Assembly (NCBI GenBank): GCA_013350335.1
Contig: CM023534.1
Coordinates: forward strand, 1,798,001-1,862,000
DNA length: 64,000 bases
Origin: Chimonanthus salicifolius
Taxonomy: Eukaryota > Streptophyta > Magnoliopsida > Laurales > Calycanthaceae
Direction: 5' to 3'
Shown: positions 12,901 through 22,700 of the stretch, piece after piece
Position numbering within the stretch: position 1 is the stretch's first letter
How the letters are laid out: each line of letters begins with the position of its first letter
Notes under the pieces: model-generated
Told to the model about the DNA's origin: nothing
Databases searched by the model: none
Seen by the model: the letters and a program-made list of their open reading frames with translations, nothing else
Program-made: the position numbers and the translations under genes

Positions 12901-14682
12901 ATGACGTCTCATTATTGTCAAAGCCTTTTCTATCTAGGGTTGGCAAAGTGAAGTTCTTAGGGATCAAGAATGATTATAATATTATATGATGGATAAAAAG
13001 GGCATATTCAAATATGAAATGCAGGAGGTTCTAGGACATGTTAAACACATACATGCCTTTTCACTTATTCAATAATCTTCTCTCTGTTTCGAACAATAAT
13101 TTTCCTTTGTAATTCTCTTATATGTTCGACTTCAAGAGTTTTGTCCTCAGCTCATTCTTTTGTAAGAGAGATTATGGCTCTAATGCCTTTAGTTCCATAT
13201 TTGCGAGCCAATGTTTCAATCATCCAGAAGGTTTGTACAATGAGACCCACAATGAGTGGAAGATGCTCCAAGATTGAGGAAGTCATCAACTCTCTTCCTT
13301 TTCTTAACCATCCATTTTCAAGGCAACTAATCAACTTATCAAAGGGTGGAATCATCCCATTTAGAGAATGTTAAGGAATCTCCCTTGAAAATCATATTAA
13401 TGGTAAGAAATGTCTAACGAAGGACTTTGAATGCATATAAATAAGGCATCGTGAAATTGTGCATTTTCTAAAGCCCAGGACCAAATAATCCCTCCTTCTG
13501 CAATCGATGTATAAGTGTCGAGGTTTATTATTGTTATTTAAGAAATATAATTTCTTGGCATGCAGAACCAGTTCAGGCTTGGATCCTCAATACTTTGGCA
13601 TTCTCGTGTCTTACATTGTTGATGGTTGGAAAGTCTCAATGCGGTGAAAGCAACCACCAGTGTGAGATGTGATTCTCCTCAGGAATGATGTTTGTAACTG
13701 AATTTTGACGGAAGCAATCGCTGCAAAATAGTGCATGTGGTAAAGACGGCCATATTTGCAATGAATTGGGTTACTGTTTCTTTCTTATGACCCTGTTCAT
13801 GGTGATGGCACAAATGAGGTAGAGGAAACAGCTAAGTCAGTGGGATGGACAGAATTGGAAGAGTTGGGAGTCTTAGAAGTGATTGTAGAAGGGGGTTCAT
13901 GTAGTCCCATGCACTAGTCATACAGGGACAGTTGATACTGTTGTAGGATATTGTACTATATCCTACAACGGCCATTTCTCTTGGAGGCTGGCAGCTTGGA
14001 AAGGAGATTAGACAGACTTCACACATAAAGGCAGCCACTGCACATGGAGAGTTGCCTGAATAAGCTAACTGAGATGGTGAGCAATTAGTGATAAGGGTCA
14101 TGGGCCATTTGACAAAGCTCACATGGATGAGATATCCTTCTTAGTTGCTGCAAGTATATTAAAGAACCATTACAAGGAAGAAGTATCATGAAAAACATAG
14201 AAAAGCAACTGAGGGGTCATCAAAATGTAATTAATAATAAGAAGAAACCACCTGAAGCACCATAACTCAGTAAGAGATCAACCAGGTCTTAGCAGCCTGA
14301 GGGTGTGGAAAATTGAGAAGTTCCCAGATTGGATCAAAGCTCCAAACTTCCTCAACATAGTCCAACAAATGCCACAGGAAAGAAGCACCTTTAGACTCCA
14401 AAAAGTGTGAACAAGTCACTCATATTGCCCTGGCATCGCTAGGAAGGGTAACTGAAAAAAGAATCAGAATATCCCACAATTCCACACAGTTGGCCCAACA
14501 GATGCAGAGAAGGCCACTAAAAATACAAGGGAACTTTCACTATGAACTCTAAAGCCACTATGTTCGGCAACAGAGAAATTCCCATCGAGGTTGAGCTTCA
14601 AAATCCCCTCAGAGCCAACTCCAAGTAAGGCAGATCTTATCATCCAATACACCAAGAAGGCAAGAAACAATAACCACCCCCC

Positions 14683-14730
<48 letters not shown>

Positions 14731-15863
14731 TTAACCACTTCCTCCTACTTCCCGCGATTAATTTTATTCATTTCGATTTTCTCTTACCAAAAGAATCCCC
14801 ATCTCCAATCATTGAGCCATATTCTAAGAAATTACAGTGAGGGACATTTTTCCGTAGATTTTTGTATAAATAGTATTTTTATCAGTAAACTATGCCAATA
14901 CATTCTTGTCTAGTCTGTACGGGTTCCCATGTCACCTTACATTCTAAGGTTTTCTTTTTTCTTTCCTCTATTTTTCAATAGATGGTCTTAACAAATAGAC
15001 AGATGGCTCATGAAATGGTTTCATCTTAACAGCCAACAAAACAATCACATGTCACAAAGGTGTGAATTTTTATTGACCTGACAAGAATGCAATCATGCAA
15101 CTATGAAAGAATGTGATAGAAATCCCCGTTAAGGTGCTAGTGATGGAGTTTTGGCCAATTATATCCATGGAATGAGGTCTATTATTGGTTCAGGCTGAAA
15201 TAGTGACATAATATTAATCAAAGCTTCTTAAAACCATGTTCCATCCCATCATGTCATTCTTAATTAGTTGTACTTACAAAATTCAATCTAGGCATGGGTT
15301 TTAAGTTTTGTGGAGAATGATAAATATAGATGATTGGTCGGGCTTATAGCCATTACAAACTGCAATAGGATGACAGTTGAATTGGGTGATAAACATAATG
15401 AAATGACATTATATTGATGACAGTTTCAATTCTTTGGCAACCCAATATCTTTTCATTCAATACAGAGGGCTAGAAAACAACACATAAAAACATCCGAAGA
15501 GAAAAGGAACGAATAACTTGCCTTGGCTGTGCCCATTTTTGCAGCTGCAGCTGGCTTTGACTTGGTTGATCTAGACTTGTGTGAGAGTGCCCTAGACAAC
15601 TCTGGCTCACCTGGCTCAAGACCAATCCGATTGCCGTTGTTCCCATAGCCGGGCGCAGTCCCCTCATTGAATGACAAAGGTTCTTGCAATTGCTTATCCA
15701 TGTTTTCTCCCACAGGTGGCGGAGTCAATTTGGTTTGTGCCTTTGCTGGTAACTCGTGAGACTGATAACCAATGGGTCCATGATCAATATGGCCATTTCC
15801 ACGCGGTACAATTCCACCAGGAGAATTATCTACAGCATATCTCTTTGAACAGAGTCCCCCCAT
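3924..15863 (-). CDS. PSI1: PSK SIMULATOR 1-like DUF3475/DUF668 protein (5' five coding exons)
   Basis: On the minus strand the coding exons are 15863-15522, 5386-5061, 4954-4862, 4761-4671 and 4016-3924, giving 315 in-phase codons. The start MGGLCSKR has Gly2 and Cys5, an N-myristoylation and acylation context usual for this family, which acts at the plasma membrane and nucleus and promotes growth downstream of the PSK peptide receptor. Exon 1 ends in a basic stretch, SHKSRSTKSKP. Exon 2 carries SSLLGRAGTVGLGKAVEVLD and the DUF3475 core KIAILAFEVANTIVKGANL. Exons 3-5 continue it with FSGEVVRFGNRCKDPQWHH, LTPQRQLKDEAEAVIQQLM and ELYHELQCFGQIEQDYRRKT. Family members are about 600-650 residues, so the DUF668 half is missing; it should lie left of 3924 and is probably lost in the gap. 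Intron 1 (15521-5387) is about 10.1 kb, has the donor AAG|GCAAGT and holds a copia element. Coding frames are intact. Confidence 0.9.
6122..6479 (-). repeat. 3' LTR of the copia element, with internal duplication
   Basis: Begins TGTTATAATG as in the partner LTR and ends TCTACAAAA, where the partner has TCTACAACA. It is 358 bp against 230 bp in the partner because a segment of about 117 bp, starting at the TGTATTGTATTG motifs at 6183 and 6300, is present twice in diverged form. Confidence 0.85.
6640..7235 (-). repeat. LTR-like segment inside the copia element
   Basis: This stretch interrupts the copia coding region and matches no copia protein. Read on the minus strand it looks like a promoter plus leader of another LTR: a TATA-like CTTTAAATACTTGG near 6995, then a pyrimidine-rich leader. 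Boundaries and target duplication were not found. Together with the adjacent LINE it replaces the copia sequence normally found between the reverse-transcriptase YVDD motif and RNase H. Confidence 0.35.
7236..8126 (+). mobile_element. 5'-truncated L1-type LINE inserted in copia RT
   Basis: Plus-strand text carries LINE C-terminal remnants: zf-RVT-like (LVLWSIWKE near 7320) and RNase H-like (SNEAKLLAIRRAP near 7620). A non-coding tail follows, ending TAATATAATTCATCTTTGTC...AAAAAAGG near 8126. The copia frame resumes at once on the minus strand with NNES next to YVDDI. Stops in the coding remnants show it is dead. The 5' edge is approximate because it meets the LTR-like segment. Confidence 0.7.
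8009..8046 (-). mobile_element. 5'-truncated SINE scrap inside the LINE tail
   Basis: 38 bp flanked by a perfect 15-bp direct repeat, GGGTTTAAGCCTTTT (7994-8008 and 8047-8061), typical of target-primed retroposition. The insert, with TTTATGACCAAGGTGTACATG then GCGTCCCACCTGTACT, aligns base for base with few differences to the 3' end of the full SINE at 43966-44187. Confidence 0.75.
11108..11337 (-). repeat. 5' LTR of the copia element
   Basis: Runs from TGTTATAATGAAAATAGG to TCTACAACA, directly followed by the GTGCA target duplication. It matches the 6122-6479 LTR over its length apart from the duplicated block there. Confidence 0.88.
11640..12780 (+). repeat. LTR remnant with tRNA-Met primer-binding site
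   Basis: The block has LTR features: CTTTTATAAATAG as a TATA-like signal near 11876, a pyrimidine-rich leader at 12000-12290, and then TGGTATCAGAGC at 12769-12780. The last is the standard primer-binding site complementary to initiator tRNA-Met. No gag or pol follows, so this is a partial element. The left boundary is approximate and no target duplication was identified. Confidence 0.55.
12781..14229. other. PSI1 intron 1 sequence without recognised features
   Basis: Intronic, moderately AT-rich. Short open frames on both strands lack recognisable domains. Possibly internal sequence of the LTR element whose primer-binding site lies just before it, but no gag or pol similarity was seen. Confidence 0.4.
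14230..14670 (-). mobile_element. LINE RNase H fragment
   Basis: The minus-strand frame at 14464-14670 reads GVGSEGILKLNLDGNFSVAE, the start of the RNase H domain typical of plant L1-type LINEs (LKLNxDG motif). It continues in broken frames to about 14230. No poly-A or target duplication was located. Confidence 0.55.
14677..14728. repeat. Poly-C run followed by (CT)n
   Basis: 17 consecutive C (14677-14693) followed by about 17 CT dinucleotides. Lies in PSI1 intron 1. Confidence 0.95.
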
Positions 15864-16308
15864 TAGTGCAGCTTATTGTCTCAGTTTTTCCTTGCAAGTT
15901 CGGTGCAAATGATGAGAGTAACAATTAATAGAAATGGCCGTGTATGATTATGTTGCACTTCCACTGAAGGAGTCCAAGATAGAGAGTACTCAATTTCTAC
16001 AAGTATCAGCCAAACAATTCAATCTCAATCAGTCATGAAGGAAAAGGGGAGACAGGTTCCATACTCATTCACAATGTCATGCTCCTTGAACCAAAATTCT
16101 GATCCTTCGCTCTGCTGAAATCTGTTACCAAAAATCCACCCCCTATTGACACCGGAACTCCAATCCATCCAAACAACCTTGTCAAAATAAATAGAAATAA
16201 GAACAATCAAACATAAGCAACAGCAAAAAGCATGATTTTTGGAAGAAAAAAAACCCAACTGAGAAAATCCGAAACATGTTAACAAAAGAATGGAGGGATT
16301 GCAGCAAA

Positions 16309-16960
16309 GAAAATCCAAATCCAGAAACTAGTGGGGAGCAAAAATTGATAAGACCCAAGTGAAAAGAAGATCCGAATTTTAAGAGACCCAACAGATCCGG
16401 TTTTTTGAGACCCAAAAAACGAGCAGAAAACCATTGGGCAAACCCAATTCAAAATCTGACAGGAGCAAAAGCCGATAACACACAAGTAAAAAAGGACCAA
16501 TTTTTAAGAAACGCAACTAGAGATAAAAACAAGAAGAGAAGCAGCTAAGCATTCACTAGGCAAAACCAAGTCCAAAAAATAGACGAGAGAACCAACTACA
16601 CCAACTTGAGGGAAAAAAAAAGTCCCAGTATTAAGAGACCGACAAGGAAAACCATTCCCTGGCCAAACACAAATCCAAAAACTAAACATAAGCAGAAACC
16701 AACAGCACCCAAGCATATATAAAGAAACAATTCTTAAGTTGGCTAACATGGGAAAGCAACAGACGGAGCAGAAAACCATTCCTTGAACAAACCTGAACCA
16801 GAAACTGAACAGGAGCAGAATCAACAACGCCCAAGTAAAAGAAGATCCAATTACTGAGAAACCCAGAAAGAGAGAAAGGCAAGCAAAATAACATAATATG
16901 AGAAAACCATTCCTTGGAACCAGTCAATGCAAGTCAAAGCAAAAATCAGCCATGAATAGA
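16309..16960 (-). repeat. Degenerate ~115-bp tandem repeat in the PSI1 5' leader intron
   Basis: At least five imperfect units, at about 16309-16425, 16427-16530, 16545-16650, 16650-16770 and 16771-16900, plus a partial sixth from 16903. Most contain GAAAACCATTCCTTG, then AAATCCAGAAACTGA, GGAGCAGAAACCAACA and CCCAAGTAAAAGAAGATCC. The block lies upstream of the PSI1 start codon, probably in a 5'-UTR intron. Read on the gene's strand, units contain pyrimidine-rich stretches ending in TTCAG that resemble 3' splice sites. Confidence 0.75.
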
Positions 16961-17212
16961 GAGAAAGAATAAGAGAGGAAACCCACCAGCAGAATATAGA
17001 GAGAAAAAATCTGTGAGAAATTATCAGATGGGCAAGAGGCCTGATCCATCCATTTCTCTTGATCTCTCCCTTCAGCAACAACTGAAACTGCAACTGCGAC
17101 AACAGGAAGGAACAAAGAAATGAGATGAAAGAGAGAGAGGGAAGAGGTCTGTGTTGTTGTGCTGCAGCAGCAGGGAAGTCCACCCACCCAAAAAAAAAAG
17201 CCAACCCCACGC

Positions 17213-17256
<44 letters not shown>

Positions 17257-17260
17257 CTTA
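16961..17260 (-). promoter_or_regulatory. Probable PSI1 leader exon and core promoter
   Basis: Inference from position and composition. On the minus strand a (CT)n run (17219-17254 as GA on +) is followed by a purine/pyrimidine-rich segment resembling a plant 5' leader; CT/GA runs near transcription starts are common in plants. No clear TATA box was seen. A leader intron would then span the tandem repeat to just upstream of the ATG at 15863. Confidence 0.4.
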
Positions 17261-19560
17261 GTCAAACCCAAATTTGCTATTCAAGGTTAATATCAAATTG
17301 ACCATGGATGGTTGGTGGGCACATTTACCATCGGCACTGTGATTTTTAGCCATTATTTGGTAGGAGTGGGGCCCACCTTCTGGGGTGATCTGGCCGTCCG
17401 TAATGAGGGAATTCCATCATTTCATGGGGAGTGGTCAAAAAGTTCCACCTTGGGAAAATCTCAGCTTTTGGTTGCCTTTGGTGCAAATAGACGGCTGGGA
17501 AAAAAGCTATGACCAACAGCTAGTCAGCTATTAAGCACTTTAAAAAAAAACAAAATGTTCTGTCATCAAGCCATCATCGGTGGGGATGGCTCGATGAAGA
17601 AGATATTCGTTTGGTTGACCGGCCGCGTGAGACCACGAACCGGCTCGCTGGGAAGAGTAAAAGATAAGACTACACCGAGTATCTAATATCTTTCTTAAAA
17701 CTATTAGCAGTGAAAAAATATTTAGATTGTTTATTAAGCAGGATGTTTTATAAAAATAGTGAAAAAAAAAATTGTGTTTTGTGCGAATGATATTGATATT
17801 ATCTCAATTGTGTGTTTTGATTGAAAATGAGTATGAAAAAAAGTTAAAAATGATTAAAAAAAGTGGAGTATGTGACAAGTGATGATTATAAAAATAAATA
17901 ATTAGTTGACTAAAAACAAACACAATTAATATATAGTTGGTATATTAATTTTTCACAATCTATCTTATACCATGCGTGCACCTAAGAATATAGTCTATAA
18001 ATTACAATGGTGAAATTCTTTCATAGCATTCTTAAATTTTTTAATTTCATGGTTTTTAGTTTTTACATCAATTTTAAGCTTTTATAAAATTTTAGAATGC
18101 ATCTAATATTTAATACCCAAATATATTAGAAGTCTAGGTTTTATTAGACATTGCAGGTGAGTTATACAATCAGGTCACATATCTTATAATTTTACCACTT
18201 CTGATGAAGTGATTTGCACTAAAAAGTTTGTCCAAATAATTCTTCAAATTAAAAAAAATTATGATTCCTACCCAAAAAGATTATCTTCTAGCCTTATAAA
18301 TAGCTAAAAAAAAATAGTGATCTAATTTTTGATACCAAATACATTGAAATTCTTAATTTTATTTAATATACTATGTGCGCTCTATAATCATAACATAATA
18401 TCATTTTTAAATTAGATTTTTAGAAAAATATAATATATGTTATAAATTCCAAATTTCCATAACAGTAACTATGATAATACCTGCGTCGGTGTCTACCTTC
18501 CTCTTCAAATATTATTTTAGTTTCAATATCATGAGTGGTCATTTTATGAAAGATGTCGTGAATGTTCAATGAATGTATTTAATATTTTTTATTTTCTTTG
18601 ATTTTATTTAATTACACATTAAAACTTAATAGTCTATTGAAAATTGCCAAACAACAATATTTTCACAAAGCAAGTTCTTGAATTTGATTCGCGTTCAATT
18701 TGAATGAAGGACCACATCTCGTAGACTTACCCAATGCATATGGATTGAAAGGTTTTTGCATGCCTTTAATGAATAGTCGAGTGGTGCCTGAATACCTTCA
18801 GTAATTAGAAAAACATAACAATATTTGTTTTTAATTATTATAATAAAAATCTTATAAGTTTAAGCCTTTGACAGAAGAAAAGAGTATCATCATCCTTGTC
18901 AAGTCAAGAATTTTTTCCTCATCTGTTCTTTATTTAATTATATTTTTCTCTAAAAAAAAGGCTTATCTGATTAGAAAAGATTTGTGAGTGATTTTATATA
19001 TCTACAGAATTAATTTCATCTCTAATGGATATAGGTCGAGTTAAGTTGGCCTTGAACTTGACCTGCTTAGCCAAGTTAAACATGTAGATTTGAATTAATT
19101 TACACTCAACTGCGAGTAAGAAAATTACATCCAGATATGAGTTGGGGTTCCTGATAAAGTTAAACTTAAGTTTAACCTAATTTGATCAAATCCGAATCCA
19201 ATTTCATCTATATTTATAAGGCATGAACCTAATTTAAACTCGCAATATACATAGCCAAACTCATACTTGGTCCCTTTTGACAAAAATAAATTTATGACAT
19301 TAATTTTTATTTTATATCATGATTTAAATAAATTGAAATTAAATTTAAGTCATCTTGACCAGAAATTCGTTTTTTTTTTTTAACAAATTTGGGCTTTCTA
19401 GAGACTTGATCCGACCCAACCCAATTCAGCTTGTCATTCTGTCAAGACTCAAGAGAGCCTGACCCGAGCCGGGGCCAGTCCGAATCCCATTTTTTCCGGG
19501 TTTTTTATATATGGGTCGGGTTGAGTCCGGCCAACTTAGGATCCCTTCTTCGCCTTCTCC
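17261..19560. other. AT-rich spacer between divergent PSI1 and UTP7 promoters
   Basis: About 2.3 kb, strongly AT-rich, with no coding potential. Around 19050-19540 there is a degenerate run of CCGACCC/GGGTCGGGTTG-type words, also seen at 40540-40810 and 49000-49210, which looks like an old dispersed repeat. Confidence 0.6.
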
Positions 19561-19737
19561 TTCCTGCCAACAAAACCCCAACAAAACCCTCTTCTCACAT
19601 CATGAAATAATACAGTCGACCGTTCGTTACAGGACAAAAGGAGAGAGAAAACGAAGCTTTTGGTCGTAAGAGATCTGGGTCTCATTTCCTTCTTCCTCCT
19701 TAAGAATAACATCAGTTCATACGCAGTGGCAGAGCAG

Positions 19738-22700
19738 ATGGAGAAGGTGGAGCCTTCGTCAGAAAGGGTAAATTTCTTTGACCCCCTTTTTTTTTCCCAT
19801 TTACTTGCATGAAAACGAAGTTACTTATGTTAGAGGGATGTTGCACTATCATGATGGGGAAATGAAACTCTTCTCTGCTGCACCTACAGTCACACTATGG
19901 AATCCAATGAAGTAGAGATAAGGGAAATTAGGTTTGCTTTGGAAATTTGGAAAGAGCATGGTCAAGGATCACGATGATTCAGCTAATGCAATTGCTTGGG
20001 CGAAAAGGAAGATGAGATGTCCCTAGAATTAGTTCCACTCCTTAGAGATATTAGAAGGTTGGTATGGGTATTGGATGCCTCTTTCGGACTTGTGAGGCAC
20101 ACATACAACAACATCGCAGATTTCCTGGTGAAAGTGGGTGTAGAAATGCATGATTCTTTCATTGGTATTTTTTGTAATCTTTTTGTGCTTTTGTTGTAAG
20201 CAGTTTCTCTCTCCTATACTGCTCTTGTACATTATACTTGTATACATTTATTGTTAATACATTGTTCCCTTTTCACAGAGAGAGAGATTCTTTGGAGCCT
20301 GGATTGCACATATAATGCTCCTAGCTCCTTTCTCATTCTAAATTTTAAAATCAAAATTTTCAACCAACACTTTGGGTGATTTATGGCAAAAAGCTGGATG
20401 ATAATGCTCCTAGCTCCTTTGTCATTCTAAATTTTAAAATCAATTTTTTCAACCAACACTCAGGGTAATTTATGGCAAAAAGCTGGATGATAGATTGATA
20501 GTAAGAACCTACCTAATGTGATACCCAGTTTCACCATTTCTGAAGATATGGTGATACAGGTAACAATATATTGTGCATCAAATTATCTGAACTGGTTCCT
20601 ATTCAGGTGTAGCCAACTGTCAAAGTGGGCACTTATGCACGGCTTTTTCATTTTATTTTCTTTAGCTGTTGTTTCCCTCTAGTAATCATTACGAGGGAGT
20701 TATCTTTCCAAAAAAAGAAACACAAATTAGGGAGGAGTTCCAATGATATTGGTAGTTAATTGGGATTTCAATCTCAACTGTGCAGGCAATTTCTGATGAG
20801 TTGGATTTGAAAGTAAAGAAGTATCTTCGAGGGGATGGTGCTGACTTGGAGGTAAATCCTTTTGCCATTGTTTTTTCAATTTGCATATGCTACTATGTTT
20901 TTATTTTACTCATTCAAATTCCCTGTCCACATTTCTTAGGTATTGCAAGATAAAAAACTGAAAGGCCGACTTGCAGTGAGAGAAGAATTATATGGCCGAA
21001 CTGCAAAAGCTGCTGCAAAAGCTGAAAAGGTGTGTGTTTGTGTGCATGTGTGTGTGTGGGTATCTGCATGTGTTTGAATGATGGTCTTGTTTTTTATATT
21101 CTTGATTGATCAAATTCAACGTTCTAATATTGACATTATGCAAAAATAGTAGGCAAGAGGCATCAGCATCTTTCAATGACAAACTTTCATTTCCATGTGA
21201 AGTAATCACAAGTATGAATTTCAATAGACTTTTAGGTTCACCTTATTTAAAAAAAGGGACTTTTATTTTCATGACAATACCTTGGTTAGGGTTCATCGGT
21301 TTGCTTTTGTTCAATCTATTGGTATCATTCTACTTGTTATTTCTGCTACCTGAATTGTGCATTCTTCGAGTTGACTATTGTAAACACATTCAGTGGCTTA
21401 TGCCCTGTGAAGAAGGGTACTTGGAGGCTGAAGGGTTAGAGAAAACATGGAGAATCAAGCAAGAGTCAATTATACATGAAGTAGATATTCTAAGCTCAAG
21501 GAAGGCATTCGATATAGTCCTACCAAGTGAGTGTTCCTTTCATCCTTCTTCTGCCTCTTTAATTTTTTTTTTCCTTTCCAAATCATGTCTTTAAGGTGCT
21601 GTTTGGTTGTCAAAAATCCCTAAGCGGGAAGTCTTCAGTGATGAAGAGAGAGAGAGAGAGAGCACGATAAGTAAAGTGGTTTTGCATCAAAGATTCTGAG
21701 GAACTGATGTCTCCTAATTATTTGCTATTTCAAGATAATTTAACTAGTTTATAACAACATAATTTTTACATTGTAGTCCTCAGTTTTTCACTTAACATTT
21801 CTTTTCTACATGCAATATAATTGTTGCTATTGAAAAAACAAAACAAAACTTGTATAAAAAAATTCTCAAGAAAGAAAGTTGAATTTGAATGTGGAAATGG
21901 GTAAAAAAGTTCTTTGTGCTAAGTCAACTGCTCCTCATTGGGGAAAATGTGTACTTTGCATTGTTCAATTATACAACAGTACAATTTTCAGATTACATTA
22001 AAAATTGCTCAGTGTGCATGGGCATGGTCCATTTACATGTTTCCTGTGGCGTCCCTAGCTGTGTATTCAATAACTTGTTTCACTTGTTGAAGTTGTCTGC
22101 AAAGTTCATATCAACTTTCCAGATAGGTTTGAGTACAGACCTAAAATGTATATTCGGACTCCAAATTTGTCCAGTTACATACTCAAAGTGTGTAATTTCA
22201 ACTCTAAGTTTGCATGATCACAAACTCGTAGTGTATAAAATTCAAACTCCAAATTTGCTTAATATTTCATGCAAATGTGCATTGCTCACCTTTTTCTGGG
22301 ACAGAATAGACAAAACTTTGTTTTTGATATGTCCAGAACAATTAATAGCTTTTACGAATTGAATGGAGAAAGGCTTGGAATTCAAACTTTGAATTTTTGA
22401 GGAGAAATAGAGAAAAGAGGAGAGAAAAGGGATGGTATACATACCAAGTGTATGAATTTCTAACTCCACGTCTGTATGCCTTTTCAATTCTCTCTAAGTT
22501 TGCTTAGAAGGTTCAAAGATGAAGTCATGCCAAGGGAGAACCCTCACCTTTACTCCAAGGGTCATGGGTCTTATAGCCTTCTTTCGAGAACTTATGGGCA
22601 GAGTGCTGGCCCTCCTCAAAAACCTTGCTAAAACTAGTTTGGTAATGCGGCCCTAGGGGTGCCGTACTGTTTGGGCTGTATGTGCTGTCCATTTGGATTT

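Noticed and set aside
15671..15928. Open frame antisense to PSI1 exon 1
   Set aside because: Shadow of the real minus-strand exon, which has family similarity and correct splice phase.
16025..17271. Several hydrophobic, Phe-rich minus-strand frames
   Set aside because: They overlap a degenerate tandem repeat in the PSI1 leader. Hydrophobicity comes from T-rich composition.
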